Source: a virus. Taken from it: a stretch of 39,697 bases of DNA. Positions 18,493-30,700 of this stretch are shown here, piece by piece. A program made the position numbers and the translations under genes. How positions within the stretch are numbered: the stretch's first letter is position 1; every line of letters starts with the position of its first letter. Location: positions 1 to 39,697 of the IMG/VR virus record IMGVR_UViG_3300020474_000042; one strand, written 5' to 3'. The notes below the pieces were generated by a model. The model was not told where the DNA came from. It did not search any database and worked only from the letters and a program-made list of their open reading frames with translations.

Positions 18493-21400
18493 TTATCTGA
18501 GAGTTGGATAGATAAAAATAGTTCCACCCATTCCAGTATGTGATGCACATTGATAATATAGTGTATCTGGAGCGTTGAAAGGTACTGTAAACGACACACC
18601 TCCATTTGTTTGTCCATTACCAACAACACCATTATCATATGGGGTACCAATAGTTCCATTCGGAGTCTCCTGAATCTGGAATGGATGGATTCCCATCTCA
18701 TTAACAAACACATATAATCTACCTCTTGCAAGATAGATATCAGGATCATTTGTTGCTTCAGTGAATCCAACACCAGTGAAGGTATAATGATTAGATCCAA
18801 CAGCACCCAGAGTCCATTGACCAGAAGTCATGTTTGAACCATCACCAATGTATGATGTTGCGGTCAATGTACCATCGACTGCATTGGTAATAAATCCAGC
18901 ACCATTTGTTAATTGGTTAGTGTTAGTGAAGGATGTTGTAATGAATCCTGCATCATTTGTTAATTGGTTAGTGTTAGTAAATGATGTTGTGATGAAACCA
19001 GCACCATTGGTCAGTTGATTATTGTTTGTTGGTACTGTTGGTTGATTGGCTAGGTCGTTATAATCACCAGAGAATGTCCCAATACCAGATATTGTGACTC
19101 TGCCATTGGCGAGAGTGGATACTGATAAGTGATCTCCAAAATCTATTGTTCCTGCAGTTCCTACAACAGTTCCACCATCTTCAATAATGGTACCAGAACC
19201 AGAACCAATAACACCAGTTAGTCCAGAACCATCACCTAAGAAAGCTGTTGCAGTTATGATTCCCGTAGTATTGATGCTGTCAGCTGTTCCAACACCTGCC
19301 TGAACACCAGTTAGGTTACTACCATCACCTATGAATGAGTTGGCAGTAACATTACCAGTAGCAGTAATATCTTGACCAGTGTATGTGGTAGCATCAACAT
19401 TACCAGTAACAATAACACTTTGACCAGTGTATGTGGTAACACCACTCAAGTTACCAGTGGATGGAGTCCAAATTAGATCTCCAACATTCACTGTTTCGTG
19501 ATTACTTACACCAGTATCAGCGTCATTAATAAATGATACTCTTCTTCCTGTTGTAGATGTAGTATCTGTTACCGCTAAAACCGAATCACTACTATCAGAA
19601 TTTCCACTAATTTGTGATGCTGTAATTGAATTGGTGTATATATCTACAGCCTCAATGGAGGTGACACCAGTAACAATACCAAGAGTAGAGACACCAGCAA
19701 CAACCAAACTGTCTGTTCTGGTATTAGCTGTGGCAGCCAATCCAGTAACAGTGTAGATAGCAGTGGTTCCAGTACCACTAAATTGTGCTTCTATCTCCCC
19801 TTCATACCTGAAATCAACAGTAGTAAATCCAGAACCAACAACTACATCATCAAGTTTCAATCCAACTGATTTTGATGCAGTTACATTCGTAAGTCCAGAA
19901 CCATCACCACTAACGGTTGTTGCGTCAATATTGGTTGCGTAAATTTGATCAGATGAAAGTGATTGAACAGAAGTTACAATACCAAGAGTGGATACACCAA
20001 GAATCTCAAGATTTTGGAAAACTTGAACTGATCTAACTGGAACAACACCGGTAATATTTGTTCCATCACCATAATAAGTTGCACCAGTTACAATACCTAA
20101 TGTAGAAATACCAGTTGTAATTAATTCATTAGCCTCAATACAATCGACATCTAGCTTACCAATTTCAATATCAGGAATTCCTGTAAGTCCTTGAGCGTTT
20201 GTAGCTACTGTGGATATTCCAGATATTGTGGCATAAGTTGCAATTCCTGATGTTGTAGAGTAGGTTGCAATACCAGCTATTTCCGAATACCCAGCAAAGG
20301 TTGCATCAGTTGCAAGTCCAGCAGTTGTTGCGTAAGTTGCAATGCCAGCCAGAGGTGAATATGATGAGAAAGTGGAGTTTGTAGAAATACCTGCTGTCTC
20401 GGCATATGTGGATATAGTGGATAATCCAGATGTGGTCGAGAAACCAGATACAACCGAATACCCAGCAAAGGTTGCATCAGTTGCAAGTCCAGCAGTTGTT
20501 GCGTAAGTTGCAATACCAGAATTTGTTGCGTAAGTTGCAATACCAGAAACGTCTGAGTATTCTGCAAAATCTACATAATTATTTAAAATCTCAATGACGC
20601 CACCCATAACATTATGAGCAGTACACTGATAGTACAGGTGCTTCGGAGCATCAAAATGAACATCGAATATCAGATCACCATTTACTACTCCGTTATTGGT
20701 GATTCCAATTGTATATGCTGATCCAACAGAACCATTTGGTGTTTCTTGAATCTGGAAAGGATGTACTCCTAACTGATTAGTAAATCTATAAACCTGACCT
20801 CTTGTCAAATAAAGAATAGGATTGGTTTCTATACCAGTGAATCCATTTCCAGTAAATGTATAATTGCTTGTGCCACCTGCACCTATAACCCAAGAACCAG
20901 TGAAAGAAGAAATTCCAGCAGTTATTGAATGTGTAGATAAGGTAGAAATTCCTGATATTTCTGCAAATCCAGCAAAGGTTGCATCGGTTGCAAGTCCAGC
21001 AGTTGTTGCAAAGGTTGCAATACCAGACAAACCAGAGAATGTAGATACTCCACTAGATGATGCGTAAGTTGCAATACCAGATGTTTCTGAATAACCAGCA
21101 AAGGTTGCATCGGTTGCAAGTCCAGCAACTGCTGAATATTGAATATTGTTAATATTTGCACCATCACCATACAGGTTAGTGGCATAAACTTCTGTGGACT
21201 GGATTGATGGTACTCCAGTAACAATACCTAAAGTAGATATACCTGATACAACTAATGAGACACTTGAAACTCTTTCTGTTGTGGCCAATCCGGTGATCTG
21301 TGATCCATCACCAACCAAAGTGCCACCAATAACAGCACCACTACATTCAACCCTCGGAGTGTAGATAGTACCAATACCCATAGATTCGGTACTGGTAACT

Positions 21401-21678
21401 ACACCAAGAGTTGAGACACCAACAACTACCAGTGATTCGGAATTGATGTTTTCTGTATTAGCCAATCCAGTGATTGTTACTTCCCCAGTAGGGGATGAAA
21501 CACTAACGAAATCACCGCCAACAATACTGGTTACAATACCTGAGAATATGTTAGTTCCATCCCCAAGTGAGGAGTAGATCTCATCAAAATTAGTATTGAT
21601 TTTGCCACCTGCTTCTCGCAGAGTATCACCAGTTCCATCATTAGCAGTGGTTCCTGTGTTTATACCTAATTTTGCCAT
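18493..21678 (-). CDS. Repeat-rich tail fibre with two cupredoxin-like domains (1061 aa)
   Basis: The N-terminus MAKLGINTGTTANDGTGDTL, then GGKINTNFDEIY, is a leader shared by many marine phage fibres. The shaft consists of GIATYATTAGLATDATFAGY repeats, GVSTLGIVTG units and tandem NTNQLTNDAGFITTSFT units. Two about 100-residue beta domains interrupt and end it. One carries H306 in VHPFQI and C352-x2-H355-x2-M358 in YYQCTAHNVMGG. The second has H998 in IHPFQI and C1044-x2-H1047-x2-M1050 in YYQCASHTGMGG, and it forms the extreme C-terminus. Both have the cupredoxin lead-in 'lyltRGqvYrFtN'. These are complete type-1 copper ligand sets with amicyanin-like spacing. The gene lies between the gp7-like gene and gp8, suggesting attachment near the baseplate. 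Fibre role likely; copper binding is inference. Confidence 0.85.
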   Translation of the reverse strand: MAKLGINTGTTANDGTGDTLREAGGKINTNFDEIYSSLGDGTNIFSGIVTSIVGGDFVSVSSPTGEVTITGLANTENINSESLVVVGVSTLGVVTSTESMGIGTIYTPRVECSGAVIGGTLVGDGSQITGLATTERVSSVSLVVSGISTLGIVTGVPSIQSTEVYATNLYGDGANINNIQYSAVAGLATDATFAGYSETSGIATYASSSGVSTFSGLSGIATFATTAGLATDATFAGFAEISGISTLSTHSITAGISSFTGSWVIGAGGTSNYTFTGNGFTGIETNPILYLTRGQVYRFTNQLGVHPFQIQETPNGSVGSAYTIGITNNGVVNGDLIFDVHFDAPKHLYYQCTAHNVMGGVIEILNNYVDFAEYSDVSGIATYATNSGIATYATTAGLATDATFAGYSVVSGFSTTSGLSTISTYAETAGISTNSTFSSYSPLAGIATYATTAGLATDATFAGYSEIAGIATYSTTSGIATYATISGISTVATNAQGLTGIPDIEIGKLDVDCIEANELITTGISTLGIVTGATYYGDGTNITGVVPVRSVQVFQNLEILGVSTLGIVTSVQSLSSDQIYATNIDATTVSGDGSGLTNVTASKSVGLKLDDVVVGSGFTTVDFRYEGEIEAQFSGTGTTAIYTVTGLAATANTRTDSLVVAGVSTLGIVTGVTSIEAVDIYTNSITASQISGNSDSSDSVLAVTDTTSTTGRRVSFINDADTGVSNHETVNVGDLIWTPSTGNLSGVTTYTGQSVIVTGNVDATTYTGQDITATGNVTANSFIGDGSNLTGVQAGVGTADSINTTGIITATAFLGDGSGLTGVIGSGSGTIIEDGGTVVGTAGTIDFGDHLSVSTLANGRVTISGIGTFSGDYNDLANQPTVPTNNNQLTNGAGFITTSFTNTNQLTNDAGFITTSFTNTNQLTNGAGFITNAVDGTLTATSYIGDGSNMTSGQWTLGAVGSNHYTFTGVGFTEATNDPDIYLARGRLYVFVNEMGIHPFQIQETPNGTIGTPYDNGVVGNGQTNGGVSFTVPFNAPDTLYYQCASHTGMGGTIFIYPTLR
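18885..19030 (-). repeat. 51-base tandem coding repeat in the fibre gene
   Basis: About three imperfect copies of a 51-base unit encode the 17-residue unit NTNQLTNDAGFITTSFT. A related unit (NNNQLTNGAGFIT) also occurs in the left-end fibre near 1080-1140. Confidence 0.8.
20062..20104 (-). repeat. 43-base repeat shared by two fibre genes (copy 2)
   Basis: The partner of 2051-2093, about 18 kb away in the same orientation, inside the 1061-aa fibre gene. Confidence 0.85.
20283..20514 (-). repeat. 61-base perfect direct repeat pair within the fibre gene
   Basis: The stretches 20283-20343 and 20454-20514 are identical over 61 bases, 171 bases apart. They encode the IATYATTAGLATDATFAGYS unit. Diverged copies lie near 20967 and 21092. 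Identity at the DNA level implies recent copying or ongoing recombination. Confidence 0.85.
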
Positions 21679-21705
21679 TACTCGCCAGGTATTTTATCGT
21701 AGAAG

Positions 21706-21713
21706 TATTTAGA
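21706..21713 (-). promoter_or_regulatory. Probable late promoter before the 1061-aa fibre (TCTAAATA)
   Basis: TCTAAATA on the minus strand in the 47-base gap after the gp7-like gene, 28 bases before the fibre ATG. Confidence 0.5.
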
Positions 21714-21725
21714 TAACATATATCA

Positions 21726-24700
21726 CTACACTCTTGGAGTATCATCATAAGGGATAATATCATATCCTCTGAATTTCAAATCATTGTGTCTTCTCACATA
21801 AGTTGAAGTTGTCAGACCCGCATATCCGTTTCCACCATAGAAGTTGAAACTTTGTGCATCTGGTCTACCTTTGATATCAATCTTACCCCAACTATATCTA
21901 CCCAGGATTTGAGAAGAAGCGACAGTTCCAGAATAAACAACATATTCTTGAGTATCCATTGAATACGCTGTCGAATCAAGTGTCTCACTATTATTGTCAA
22001 AAGAAACACCACCAATGGGTTGTCCAACAATATTTGTGAACACTCTTCTTACATCAGTAACACCAACTCCAATGACATTCTTACTTACAGTAGTAACATG
22101 ATCGACCTGATAGATGTTGTCCAAAGAATCTGTGGAAACACCAATTCTGGTAGTATTGTCAATTTCCTTAGTAACAACTGTTCCACTAGAATGTGATCCA
22201 TTTGAATCAAACACAGTGAAGAAGTCACCAGTAGAAATGCCACTAATAGTTGTATCGTCAGAAACCAAATCTTGATCTCTCATCCAACTATCGAATGGAA
22301 TATGGAAGTCGAATATGAGTTGAGTTTTGTCTCCAACAGTATTAGTTCCAAATCCAACAATAATACCATAATCACCAGAGTAATCACTTACATCAACAAT
22401 CTCAATTGGATATCTTGGTGGTTCAACCAAAACAACTGGAGGATTATCTTGAGAATATCCACTACCAGGAGAAACAATATCAAAACCAACTATTCTGTTG
22501 TTTTGAGTTATGCTACCAACAACTGCCTTTTGTCCATTGAGTGGAGTTGAAATTGTGATAGTTGGGTTGGCCGTATAACCAAGGCCAGTGTTCACAATAT
22601 CCATATCAACAATTGATCCTGTTGGTCCAACAATTGCGGTGACAATTCCAGTTTCATTTACATCTTGTGAGATGATCTGAATCTTGTTCTGATACTTCTC
22701 ATCGGAAGTTTCGTTGAGGCTATCGAATAGTGGTTTCACACTATCAACATACACAACTGAGGTGGTGACACCAATTGATTGGATGAGATATGAGAATGGG
22801 AAGATATTTGGCTCATAGTGCATCCTATCCTTACCAACAAACACGCCATCAACAACAACATCACTGAGTTGTTTGGACCAAGAAACTGGTCTAGTGAGTG
22901 TTGTATCGGTAGTAACACCGGGTCTGATATATGGAGTTGTGGTTACAGAATCGACAGTGTTGATACCAGTAACTGGTCTATCATTCTGACTCAAACCAAT
23001 ACTCTGACCCCTGAGTGGGTTATTGTTGACATTGAGAATGTCACCCTCTTTGACAGTTTCTAAAATATCTTTGAAAACGACATCCTTATCTCTTGTTCCT
23101 TTATAGAAGAACACTTCACCCTTTTCTCCAGCTTTAGGTGCTTCGTTGAATCTGATAACAGACCCACCTTGCATACCGTATGACCTGGTTGGATCTTGTA
23201 ATACACCATTGATGAATATGAGAAGTGTATTCTCGACAACAATCTGAGATCCTTTTCTTGCAATAATTGCAACACCCTCACCACCAAGTTTGAGGTTGAA
23301 GGTTTTGGTCTTTCCATCAAATTCATCACTAATATCATCAAGAACTTGAATTTCACCCAAGAACCAAGAATTGAAAGTATCTCTTTGAGTTCTACCAACA
23401 TCAACGATAAACTCACTGAAATCAGAACCTGTTGTAGGAATACCAACAGTACCACCAATGGCAACAGTCAGTTGTTGTCTATCACCATATCCAGTTCCTT
23501 TGTCTGTCAACTCGAAGTTGATAACACTAGAACCATTACCAACAACAATATCAACTTTAGCTCCAGTTCCAGCGTTACCCAATGAAGAAGAGTTGTATAT
23601 TAAAGGAACATTGCTATAAGGAAGAGGTGCATCAATAACAACATTTGGAGGAGTAGAATACCCAGAACCACCATTAGTAATAGCAATACCAGTTACATTA
23701 CCATCAGTAATTGTTGCAGTACCAACATAGTGTGTATTTGGAATACCATTACTATAAGTTTGAACACCAACTCTAACAGTCTGGAGTCCTGAACGATAAC
23801 CAGAACCACTATTTCCAATGCTAACAGAAGTAACAGCTCCACCAGAAACAATAGCAGTACCACCAGCAGACACAAGAGGTTGATAACCAAAACCAGGTCG
23901 AGAACCAACTTCCATCAGAATACCACCTCTTGGGTATGACTGAGTATTGTTTTGTCCGTTATAAGGATCAGCTAAGAATCTAATATTTGTTTCATTAAGA
24001 GATTCTGATAGTGAATAAGATGGGAACTCATCTTTTCCATTTCTAGAAACTCCGTCAGGATGTTGGAATATACCATTAACTAATACAACTGCATTATCAG
24101 TAGATATACCGGTAACACTGTCACCTTCATATTTCAAAACAAAGTCACTTCTAATACCAGTGAAGTTATTAGAGATGTCATCATATACGTGATTGAGTGC
24201 GTAGTTCTCAGTACTAATACCCAAACCTTGGAAAGATGTTCTATTGAACACTCTTCCCTGGAATGATGAGTGAGTTGTAATACCAGTCCAATCGAATTCA
24301 TCAGGATCAGTTGTTGTACTAAGAGGTATAGATCCTTTTGGAGATTGAATAAAGTTAATTGAGTTTTCAACAATATTATACTGACCGGTAACTTTAACTA
24401 CTGAACTGTTGATATTGTGTGTTGCAAGTCTCGATCCCATCATCCCTCTAACAACTTTCATGTAGTAGTTGCCATCATTGGGTTCGAACCATGTAGCAAT
24501 TACCAACATATACTCATCATCGATTCTGACAATATCATCAGAGAAGAATGAAGTGATACCGGCAACTCTAATTTCTGTTTGAGTTGCAACAGTAACCGTG
24601 TTGACTGTAGAGATATCCGTATCCGCTAGTGGTGATTGAATCATATTATCAATCAGGATCATAGTTCTCTCTTCAGTTTTCTGAGATTTGATTTGGTGGA

Positions 24701-27700
24701 AAGTACCAATACCAGCAGATGTAATCTGGAAGGTTTTTGGTTGATTCAGAAGTGCGTCAGCCGCAGATTCTGCAAATGCAACCTTTGCGTCATTGTACTT
24801 AACAATATAACAATCTCTAGGAAGTTTGTCAGTTGTAACACCAGCAACTGATGTTGCCGCAATTCCAATTCTATTGACAGAAGTTCCAAGTCTACCTTCG
24901 TTTCCGTTATAGAGAATACGATCACCAGTTTCGAACTTATGATAAGGAAGAGTGACAGTATTGGTACCAACACCAACAATATCGTCAGAACTTCCATCGA
25001 AGTTTCTAATGAAGATGTCATCTCCATCCGTCTTCATAAGGAATTTGGACTGCTGTTCGAGTTGAGTTGCCTTATACACCTCATTGGTGTTAATAAGTTC
25101 ATGGTAGTTGGAATCCAAAGTATCTGAATAATCATTACCCAAGAATACTTGAATCTCCATACCATATACCCTAACATCTACATCAATATTAGGTTCTGGT
25201 GTAAATGTTAATATAGTATTACTGGTATCTGTATCAATACCAAATGTTCCAATCCCATTTTGTGTACCAGTGATGATACTGGCAAATTCTGTGATATATT
25301 CTCGGGTATTTGTATTCATAACCGAGATTTCAGTAAATTCGTGATTACCATTTGTGGTATCACTAGTTGTCACATAATAGGTTGCGGATTCATATGGATA
25401 TCCATAAGCTGCAATTGAATGTTGTGTTGGTGTTGCAGAAGCAGGAATATTAACATAGTTTGAAAGTAATCTACTAGTTTTCATATTAGTAGATCCAATT
25501 CCAACTTCAGAAGCACTGGTCAAAAGTGAAGTAGATGTAGTTGTGACTGCAATTCCAGGATTGGGTTCAAAAGTAATTTCAACATTACTACCGACAATGT
25601 TTGCATCAAAGGTTCCAATATCAGAACCAAGATAATACTCATTACCAGTACCAGAAAGTGTTGTCAGGTTTCCGTATTCAACAATACTCACATCTGTTCC
25701 ATCATGAATAGTATTCAGTTCAACACCATAAGTAATCTCGTTATCTTGCTCATCTGCACCAATCACCAACACTCTAGATTTTGCTGATCTGTAAGTTGTA
25801 CCATAAGATACAATTGTATCCGATGAACCAGCCCCAATGACTGCATTTTCTGTCTTGAACTCGTTGATAGGTGTAATTGCAATATTATCATTACCAATCA
25901 ATTGAGAGTTGGTGAACATATTGTCCACAACTAGAGACACTTCATAGTTGTTGAATTGTGCATTGGTTGGGAAGAATCTAAATGTCCACCCAAGTTCATT
26001 CTTAACCCACTCAAAATATCCCATTTGGACATTACTGAGCAAATTGGAATATGTATTAGTAAGTGCGTATGAGTTATTGTGAATAAGTGATGTAATGGTA
26101 AATTGTCTTTCCTCGATAAAGGTACTATCTTTCACATAAGCGTACATTCTGTTGAATCTAGCACTTTCATCAAATTGACCAAGATCGATGAAAATATCAT
26201 CTCTGGTATTACTATTGAATGACTTACTGATGTCATCAATGATATAAACTCTATTACTGATAGATTCAAAGTGATCAGTTAGAATTCTATTTTCAAAGTA
26301 GATTTCTCCAGAAAGGTGTGACCCATTCAAGAAAGAGGTTCTTTCAGTAACATAATCAAAATCGAAGAATGTATGAATACTAGATTCACTGATAATTTCA
26401 ACCTTGATGTCAATTTCAGAAGGAGATGTGAGTGGAGTTCTGTCAATATCTGGAGTACTGATAATTTGAAGATCAGAGAATTTCTGAACACCCGCTGGGT
26501 GTACAATAGAACTCACAGCATCATCCCACTGATCAAATGGAATTTCTGAAGCGATTGAATATGAGAAGTTCTGATAATACTCATTATTAGGAAGTTTCTG
26601 GAGGCTATTATTCATGAAACCAGTACTTCTCTCCCAACCACCAACAACGGTAGCACCTGGAGTTGTTGTGATTTCGGAATCATAGTTCTTAACATCAGAA
26701 ACGAAACAAATCGCCCCTGTTGTCTGACCCACTAACTTGTCACCAACCTTGAATCCAAGCCTAGATGAAATTTTAGCAACTTCAATGATAGGATTCCAAC
26801 TCAACACCTTAGCTTTACTTCCACCACCAATGATTGTTTCACCAACTAAAAGGTTACCCTTAGAAATTTGTGGTTTGAAGATCGGCATTGTGGATCTTTG
26901 GATAATCTTACCAACAGAACCGCCAATATCATAATCTCCAGCAACATCAGTATCACTGACATAATCACTCATGTCATAGGTTACAGATGCATTGAAACCA
27001 CCAACATTAGGATCAATAGCAGTAATCTTAAAGTATGCGTAAGTGTGATCTGAAGAGTTGAACCCAAATCCATCAGAACTCAGTGTTGTATTTTCAATAA
27101 AGATCTCATCATTAACCTTGAATGGGAAATCTGAAAGATTCTTAATCGGCTTCCTTAGGAAAGCTTGTGCTTTCTTGGTCGAAGAGTTATATGTGATCGA
27201 ATTGATACCAACACCATTGGAATTGTTGACTGCAACAATTCTTGGCTCAACAGGATACAATCCACTAGTATTTTCTTTGATGTCCACAAAAGGATCACCA
27301 AGTTTATACTTCAGATCAACACCAGGAACAACCTTATTGGTGAATCCGTCAATAACGATAAGATCTGGTGAAATTAAGTAGTTCCTACCTTGAGATGCGA
27401 TGCCAATATAATCAAATGTAGCAAGAGTATCTACTGTGATAACCTCAGGAACATTAGAAACAATTCTCATTGTTTGATCCGTTGGATAATCAAATCCAAT
27501 CTTATTAGCTTTATACTTTGTTTTTAAAATATTACCAATATTGTTACTCTTGGATAGAATAATAGCATCTCTTCCATTTGCACTTCTCACACTAGTGATT
27601 CCGGGCAAACTGAGATAATCGTATCCAGAATTGTTGATATCTACTCCAACAATAGGTCCATTAGCTGTCAGTGACTTTGTTTGATATGTAATTGTAGCGA

Positions 27701-30700
27701 TATTTTGATCCCAATATGATTGGTGAGGAATTTGAGTCAAATTGAAATCAAATGACGTAGATGCAACACCAACAATACTATAAAAACCATTATATTCACT
27801 TTGGATGACACCAATTTGATTATGTGATAAAGCTTCTTCATCAACATAATACTCTCTATAGACATTATCGATCTTATCAAGATTCTGCAACTCAAAGTTA
27901 TACCACAGAGTTTGTGGAATATGATCACTAACATATAATGTCAGTTTTGCATCAGAATCAATACCAGGAAGACCACTGGATGATACTTCAAACTCTCTAG
28001 TTTCTGCAGAGGAAATATATGATTCCAGATATTGATAATCTGAGAATATATTCATCTCAAAAGCACTATATCTAGTGTCATTTCTCATAAAAGAAAGAGA
28101 TGGGTCTGATAAGTCAAACTCCAAGATCTGGTTTCTTCTAATATTGACCAGAGGATTGACTTTAGAGAAAGATCCACTTCCAACTGAGGTCAAATCGACC
28201 ATATTTGGAGATTGTGAGTTAATATCGAACTTGTGCTCTACAAGTTGAATTTTATCCTTATTATAAGGGATAACATAATACATCGAATTGTCAATCAACC
28301 CACCCACAGGACTTTGGGCAAGATATACAACCTTGTCACCCTTGAGGAAATCGTGATTTTCAATTGTGATAGTATTTCTTGTTAAATCTAGTTTAGATGA
28401 ATTAAAACTTGACTGACCAAAGAGAATTCTTCTGTTTGGTACATTGTAAGTGACAGAAATTACTTCTTTAGTTAATGGCTTCAGATTAAAGGTGATATCA
28501 TCACCAATCTTCATTCCATGAGTACTTGCAGTAGATACAGTTGCTAAATTCTTATTGATGTTACCTTTAATGACAGAGGAGAAGTTGGAAAGGAAACTCT
28601 GATAGTCACCATCACCAGAATTGGTGAAGTACATGAGCCCCTTTCCGTCAGCCGAAACATATTCACCAGTATTACCAATACCCATTCTTTGGGTAGAGAT
28701 TCCAATAGTATTTGAAGTTAGTGGAACTGCATAAAACTTATCAAAAGTACTGAGTGGTAGATAAGGTGTTCCTTCTACACCATTCCACATCTGAATGGTT
28801 GTATTTGAATGAGAATTGTAGTATAATTCATCATTAATAATCAGATTATGATTTGGGATGAAGATTGATTGAGGAGTAAGGAATCTAGATGTAGCTCCTA
28901 CACCAGAATCAGAAAGGAATGCAGTATAACCAACACCAACTCCAAGAATTGTACCAACACCAACAGATTCTTCTGGGATGAAGTAATACTCTTCATTAGT
29001 TCTGAGTTTCTTTGTGGTAGTCAATCCAACAATATTGACTCTAAACTTACGAGGATCTTCTCTAAGTACTGTATTGTTTGTATGTGCAGAACCAACAGTA
29101 GAATCCTGTTCTCTTGCAACACGGATCCTGGAAGATCTTCTATCAAGGTTAAGAACCTTAACTCTCTCATCCCCAATAGTGAGAATATCGTTAGGTCTAA
29201 TAAATGGATACTCTAAAGCTCCAGCAACATAGAAGTATGTTGTGAGACCAGTGACCCCAGAATTATTGACACCGAGAGTTAGTACCGTACTATCGGTTCT
29301 GACTCCAACATTATACTGACCATCAAATCCCTTGATATAATCCGAAATGCCATCAATTCTGACACTTTCACCTTGCAACAAGTTTGTTGGAATTGAAGAG
29401 AAACCAATATAAGTGTTGGGTGAATTGTCGGCAACAAATTCTATATTGTCAATGATGAAAGAAGTAGATCTAACATCTATTACTGATTTGCCATCAATTA
29501 TGGAAACTCTTGCTTTAGCGTTTCTTCCACTAGTTCTTTCGTTATTGAATATAAGTTGATCACGAACCTTGTAGTAGTTTCCACCTGTTACAATACCAAC
29601 ACCAGAGATACTTCCTTTTGAAGCTCCAGTAACCTGAAGGCTTTGATCTTGAATACCACTAGAATTTACAATATACTCATATCCAGATCTATCATCATTT
29701 AAGTGATATACATCAGTATTTCTGAACCAACCATTTGATTCAAGATCATACTCTTGCTGATTTGAAGAAGATCTTAAGTTAAATGGATTTGGATTAAACT
29801 TGAAACTGTCACCAATCACATATGGGAATCTTGGTGACTTAAAGTTCTTGAATACACCCTTAGAACTTATCTCTGAAGTGAAAGTAGCGAAGTATGCATA
29901 AGTTCCATTAGGATAGTCTGGTGTTATACAGAACCTACCATTATGCTTATCTAGATCACCTTTATTGGTGAATACATAATCTTCAATGAAGAATGAACCA
30001 GGATACAATGATCTGGAAGGTCTATTCTTAGAACTCTCTTCAATACTGATAAGATTGTATCCACTCTCCATCTGCTTGACTTTTCCATTCTTACCATTGG
30101 CAAAACCATATGGTCCATAGATTGGATTACCATCATATGCCCACCCAATAATAGGTGAGTGCTTATTACTCTCTACTTCTACACCTCTTCTCTTGGTGAG
30201 ATCCTTTTTACCATAGTTTTGTGTTCCATCACCTTCCAAAGAATTTACACTTTCGCGTAACTCTCTTGGTGCATAGAGGTGACAAATCTGAAGTTCTTGG
30301 GCATCAATGGATTGAGAAATGAAGGAATCAGAATCATCAATATTATTGAGTCTTCTGCGATATTCGTTAATGTTCCAGACATTAAGAATAACATCTACAT
30401 TAGAATTTCTACCAGAACTTACGACTTCGATTTCTGTGGTATCATTGGAATACCCAAAACCAGATTGTTCAATGACAACATCAACAATTGTGCCATCACG
30501 AATAATTGGAGACAGTCTTGCAAACTGACCACCACCACGAAGAATAAGATCGGGAGTTGAGTAATACTCATGACCACCACTTATGATCAAAACATCAACA
30601 ATCTTTCCATCCAGAATAAGTGGTTTCAGTTTAGCACCTTCTCCTGACTTAAATGTAACTACAGGTGTTCTGTTGAAGTTGATAATTTCGTCAGATCCAT

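Noticed and set aside
18450-18806. Minus-strand open frame of 118 codons in another phase
   Set aside because: It overlaps the cupredoxin-like end of the fibre gene out of frame and bridges into gp8; composition is that of a shadow.
20200-21150. CRISPR-like array
   Set aside because: The repeats are in-frame coding units of the fibre, with variable spacing and coding meaning, and no spacer-repeat pattern.
23060-23464. Minus-strand open frame of 134 codons in another phase
   Set aside because: It lies within the gp7-like gene and consists mostly of Leu and Val from shifted codons.
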